From Planoprotostelium fungivorum (taxonomy: Eukaryota > Evosea > Variosea > Cavosteliida > Cavosteliaceae), in NCBI GenBank assembly GCA_003024175.1, contig MDYQ01000176.1:1-64000 (forward strand): a DNA stretch of 64,000 bases, read 5' to 3'. The position numbers were made by a program, and so were the translations under genes. The notes beneath the pieces are model-generated. The model ran no database searches and was not told where the DNA came from. It was given only the letters and a program-made list of their open reading frames with translations. Below are positions 59,917 through 64,000 of this stretch, one piece after another. Every line of letters starts with the position of its first letter. Within the stretch, counting starts at the first letter, position 1.

Positions 59917-61291
59917 TCATTCTATATGAATCTTGGAGTTGTCCCTCGTCACAACTCCACTAGCTCTACACTGACCTCCAAAGACAACGTTTGGGCTCCC
60001 GTTCTTCAACCAGCAACTGCCACAGGTATCGAATGCCCACTGTCAACATCATTCCAATTCATTCTACGCCTATGTCTCACCGCGTTGTATTTTGTCTCTA
60101 CCACACACATCTTCTGACAATCTTCCGTACTATTCGCTTGCACTGGCTGATCAGGTAGATCGTAACCCGGTCTGTCGCTCAACTCGATCCCGTCTCTTGT
60201 TTCAGTCAAGACGGGCCAGCCGTATATGAAATTGAGATAGTTCCACCCAAAGTGGATCATAGATTCTCCGTAGCCGATGTCGGTGTTCATGTACTGATAG
60301 TAGAGGACTGCGCCGTGGACATCGTCCTCCAAGACGGACGCTCCTCCTTCCATGATGTCAGTTGACCCATCACATGTGATGGTGATGAGATGACGATCAC
60401 CTGGTGCGTAGATGTTGTCGAAACTGGCTAATACCATCTTCCCTGGATGTTCCATACACGTCTGCCCCTCTTCGTTGTAATAAGGTCCTATCGCAGATTC
60501 CGCCCTGCAGACTTGAACTCTGTACTCTTCCTTGAGTTCACTGGGTACCCTGGAAAGCAGTCACCGCTGCTGTAGAAGAGATAGTAATATCCCCCCCGGT
60601 TGTATAGGAAGGGACCCTCGGTGCGATTCGGATGTTGATGATCTGATGTAAATGGAATGTCAATGGTCAACTGCACGGCTTGAGCTTTCGGGGCGACGGA
60701 TAATGGAGGATTGGCCATCTTGATGCTGAAGATGCCGCAACCGTATGAGCCCTAGGTAAGATAGTAGTCACCGCCATCGACGAGGAGATTAGGATCGATG
60801 CGGTTCCAGGTGGGATAGTTCTCGATCACTCCGATGGATCCGCGATCGATGAAATCAGTTCCGTCTAAACCAGTGTTCGATGAGGCCACACCCATGTTCG
60901 ATCGGTACCACGTTCGTTTCTGATCGTCCGTGTAGATGACAAAGACGGTGTAGTAATAATATTAAGTGCCTCCGATGAGATGGACTTCAGGTGTCCACAA
61001 TTTGACCTGTCCATAGCTGGGGAGACCAGCTGACGGGCACTTCCCATCAAACATGGCGCCGTGAGCGGTCCAGGGGCCATCGAGGGTGGGTGATGTTGCA
61101 ATTTGACATCCGTATAGATCTTTACCAGTCGTATCTATGGGATGAGTGTAGCGATAATAGGTGCCGTTGTTGGATTTCAAGATGTTGGTATCTTGAACAT
61201 TCGAACAGCTGCCGGTGCATGATCTTGGTTTGGGGTATCCTTGTGCGAGGACAAAGGTGGTGAGAAAGAGAAGAAGGAGCTTCCCTGGCAT
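59917..61291 (-). CDS. Secreted glycoside hydrolase family 43 enzyme with a C-terminal PAN-like domain
   Basis: Signal peptide MPGKLLLLFLTTFVLAQGYP from 61291. The five-bladed GH43 fold is visible through SCSNVQDTNILKSNNGTYYR (catalytic-base Asp region), KLWTPEVHLIGGTYYYYT, WNRIDPNLLVDGGDYYL and NRTEGPFLYNRGGYYYLFYS with the catalytic Glu. GH43 enzymes cut arabinan, xylan and similar plant or wall polysaccharides. After the blade ending GWNYLNF and YGWPVL, the C-terminus carries SDRPGYDLPDQPVQ, STEDCQKMCVV and FDTCGSCWLKNG with QCRASG. This Cys-spaced module resembles a PAN/Apple carbohydrate- or protein-binding domain. The stop is at 59917. Introns are few. It is divergent from the sensor kinase gene at 61879. 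Confidence 0.85.
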
Positions 61292-61878
61292 GTTGTGTCT
61301 TGTCGGCCGATCGGTTTTGTGTCGAATCTACAAATTCACGTTTATAAAAGTTTCATGAGCAGCGGACCACTTTCTTTCCAATCTATCCAATTACGCCGAT
61401 CTCGGTCCTCATCTGAGTGTGGTGTGGTCATCGTCGCACCATCATAGGACGCTGCTTATAGGCCGCCGTCAGCGTGGTTGAGAACACGATATCGATAAGT
61501 TCGTGGAGCCGAGTAGTGTCCTTCTGCGTACAATCTCCAATCTATTTTCGATATTGATCGAATTCTCTGCGTGGGGACCATTCATTGCTGTCAAAATGAA
61601 GCGAGATTTCGTCATAATCTCAAATATTGAGCTGGAGATGTCCGAAACTTTCCCTTTCACGAAAACTGTGCCTCTATACCATGCAGGCTTGACTCATCAG
61701 TTGTTGTTGACCTCACAGAATGTCTATAATAGTTGGTGGATGCTCTTCATTTGGGCAGAGAACGTGGTCGCGGATAATTAACTCCGATACGCGCGTTTTT
61801 TCAAGTTCACAAAAGCTCCGGTTATTAGGGAGAAATTCCAGATACGAACCTACAAGTCACGCACAGTCTCTCACCCGT
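61292..61878. promoter_or_regulatory. Divergent region between GH43 and sensor kinase genes
   Basis: About 590 bp between divergent starts. A plus ORF at 61503-61781 exists but shows no domain; I treat it as chance. Confidence 0.35.
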
Positions 61879-64000
61879 ATGGGCAGCATGAACATACCCA
61901 TATGTCTACAACATGAATATCACGGTATAGAAGGTCTACAGCTCCGGTTGGAGACAGACCGAGCCAGGAATGGTGGCGATGAACCCATCGTCTACCGCGG
62001 TGTGGATTCAGAAGGCACACGATACATAGGGCATTTATACACCAATAAGAAGATAGCCCGACGGTTTTACAAAGAATTAGAGGTGTGCAAGATGTTAGAC
62101 GGGCCATATATCGCTCGAATGGTCAGTGTCAAAGAAAATCCATTCGGTTTGATCTCTGTCAAACGTGATGAAGATCTACCAACGCTAGAGGAGTCAATAC
62201 ATCATCACGTATGTTCCTCTCAATTTGATGTTCAGCATTGACATTGTAAAGGGACCACTCTCTCTGGATCATATATACAACTTTGCCATCAACAGCTGTC
62301 GAGCTCTTGGAAGGATTCACGACGCTGGGATCATTCTTCGATCTCTGAGTCCAGCCAACATCTTATTCTGCAGAAACACGGGACGTCTATTACTGACGGG
62401 CTTGGGAGAGGCAGCTCTATTACAGAAACAACACCGTTCAACCGTATCACCTCAAGCAGGAACGAAGCATTGTCTTTGGTCTTCACCCGAACAAACCGGT
62501 CGAATGGTGATAGACGTTCTTCCCATTCGATCTCTGACGTTCTCATTGCAGAATCGCGATGTCGATTATCGAACTGATTACTATTCTTTGGGCGCCGTCT
62601 TATACTGGCTCCTGTGTGGGAGACCACCCTTCACAATCTCAGAGTGTGGTGATGCACTCAAAGTCATGTACAATCACACGTCGATACCCCCAATACCACC
62701 GAGGTGAGAGAAAATTCACGAGAAAATTCACGAGAGATTCCACGAAAGATTCTGACCCGAGCAGCGCTCGTGACGTACGAGTACCCCAACCCATCTCGCA
62801 GATCGTCTTAAAACTGCTCCAAAAATCTGCGGACGATCGGTATCAGAGCACTCACGGCATCATCCAAGACATACTGTACGTACAGGGTCACCCCAACGAG
62901 ATCGATTTCACGCCGGGAGGGCAGGATGTAGACAGCATTTTTCGCATCCATCAGAAATTATACGGAAGAGAAGAACAGACGGAAAGATTGATGAAAGCAT
63001 ACGATGACGTAGCCGAGGGCCGTCTGGCCTGTCAGCTCCTCTTCGTTCGAGGTGAGATTTGGCGGGAGATTCAAATTTTGAATTTCGACAGGCTACTCGG
63101 GCATCGGAAAGACGTCACTCATCCGCGAGCTGCACCGACCGATCATACGTAACCACGGGCTGTTTACGTCGGGTAAAATCGATCAATTTACCCGGGGTAT
63201 TCCCTATGGTTCCATCGTACAGTGTTTCCAACGGCTAGTCAAATCCATTCTAACCGAGCCGGAACATCGAGTCGAAAAATGGCGGGAAACTCTGCAGAAG
63301 GCCGTGGGCGAGCGAGGGCAGGTGGTCATCGATGTCATACCCGAAGGTGAGATGTCTCACGTCATTTTTTCTGAAATTTCTCAGTCAGTCTGATCATCGG
63401 ACCTCAACCAGCCGTTCCAGTCATGGGTTCTCAGGAAACAGAAGAAAGATTCAAGCAGGTGAAACTTTCGACGGAAATCATTTTAATCTTCTCAGGTCAT
63501 GCTCGAATTCGTGGGAGCATTCGCGACAGCGGAGCATCCTCTCGTCATCTTCTTAGACGACCTCCAGGTGATTTTATTTCGTTTTATTCTGCGAGCTGAC
63601 GCGTTGTAGTGGGCTGATCTACCCACCATGGGTCTGCTCAAGGCCCTGTGTTCCTCTTCGATCACTCACTTGCTCCTCATCGGTGAGAAATCTCGAGGAA
63701 ATTTTGCGTGTTATGCTGCCACTCGAAATCCCGCGTGGATTTGAATTGAACGATTTAGGTGCCTATCGTGATAACGAAGTGGATAATGCTCATCCTCTAT
63801 CTATGATGCTGAAGACACTGACTAACGTTCGAATCGAAAACATTATACTATCTCCACTATCCATCCACCACACCTGTCAGTTGATCGCAGACTCGACGAA
63901 ATCTAGCGTAGAATCCGTTCGAGGCCTGGGAGACATCGTGCAGAAGAAGACGATGGTGAGTCGGAAGATCGTTTTGGCTCGTTGTAATACTCCAACAGGG
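61879..64000 (+). CDS. Degenerate Ser/Thr kinase plus AAA-ATPase protein, N-terminal part (probably a hybrid histidine kinase)
   Basis: The ATG at 61879 gives MGSMNIPICLQHEYHGIEGL. The first 270 residues are a kinase fold: YRGVDSEGTRYIGHLY, KELEVCKMLDGPYIARM, SLDHIYNFAINSCRALGRIH, then a catalytic loop changed to IILRSLSPANILF (no HRD Asp), LTGLGEA for DFG, and YSLGAVLYWLLCGRPPF. An ATPase of the AAA_16 type follows: LYGREEQTERLMKAY, Walker A GYSGIGKTSLIREL, FTSGKIDQF, VMLEFVGAFATAEHPLVIFL with Walker B FLDDLQWADL, then LLLIGAYRDNEV and a helical run. This order, kinase then AAA then (outside the window) GAF and histidine kinase, is typical of fungal group X and bacterial hybrid sensor kinases. 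The histidine kinase itself is not seen, so that part is inference. The open frame continues past 64000. Confidence 0.8.

Overview
This window is nuclear DNA from an intron-rich, gene-dense protist. Genes sit on both strands, usually 50 to 300 bp apart, and almost every gene is cut by short GT-AG introns of about 40 to 50 nt. The content is eukaryotic: kinesin-14, MCM7, a RasGEF, homeodomain proteins, an F-box protein, a La-related protein, receptor kinases, a tRNA and a U2 snRNA. Together with WSC-domain secreted proteins, a fungal-type TOS1-like glycosidase and a fungal/bacterial-type sensor kinase front end, this best fits an amoebozoan, possibly a protosteloid such as Planoprotostelium. 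That assignment is inference, because no marker in the window settles it.

Layout. 1-4.3 kb: a cut-off Cys-rich membrane protein, a small two-helix membrane protein with a decayed tandem copy, and a GPI-type TOS1-like hydrolase. 4.4-12 kb: a minus-strand run of kinesin-14, dienelactone hydrolase and a peroxisomal HSDL2-like dehydrogenase. 12.6-15.9 kb: a frame-disrupted double-homeodomain gene, a small ORF, a protein-kinase relic, one copy of a dispersed repeat, and tRNA-Glu. 16-27.7 kb: a GPS-containing receptor pseudokinase, a La-related RNA-binding protein, a decayed stretch with a second kinase fragment and repeat copy, and a large secreted propeller/ASH/WSC protein. 27.7-38.3 kb: a zinc-finger ORF, a PB1 protein, an unknown gene, a HAM1-like lipid-binding protein, MCM7, an aquaporin and an unknown gene. 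38.4-48.5 kb: carnitine acetyltransferase, a beta-helix receptor tyrosine kinase and an NAD-dependent epimerase. 49.2-49.5 kb: the U2 snRNA gene. 50.6-64 kb: a perfect 22-bp hairpin, a homeodomain gene, a long RasGEF, fucose mutarotase, an F-box protein, a secreted GH43 enzyme and the start of a kinase/AAA-ATPase sensor protein that runs off the end.

The most striking observation is the U2 snRNA gene. Its conserved core is interrupted, exactly before the branch-site recognition sequence, by a 69-nt segment with GT and AG ends. Removing that segment restores the universal U2 sequence, so this looks like an mRNA-type intron inside a core spliceosomal RNA. A second RNA-level feature is a near-palindrome, TCTACAACGTTGTAGA, that recurs inside short introns of several unrelated genes.

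No gene cluster with a single shared pathway is evident. Surface sensing and secretion (two receptor kinases, sensor kinase, RasGEF, WSC protein, TOS1-like and GH43 enzymes) and peroxisomal or mitochondrial metabolism (HSDL2-like, carnitine acetyltransferase) are well represented. I saw no transposon, retroelement or viral element.
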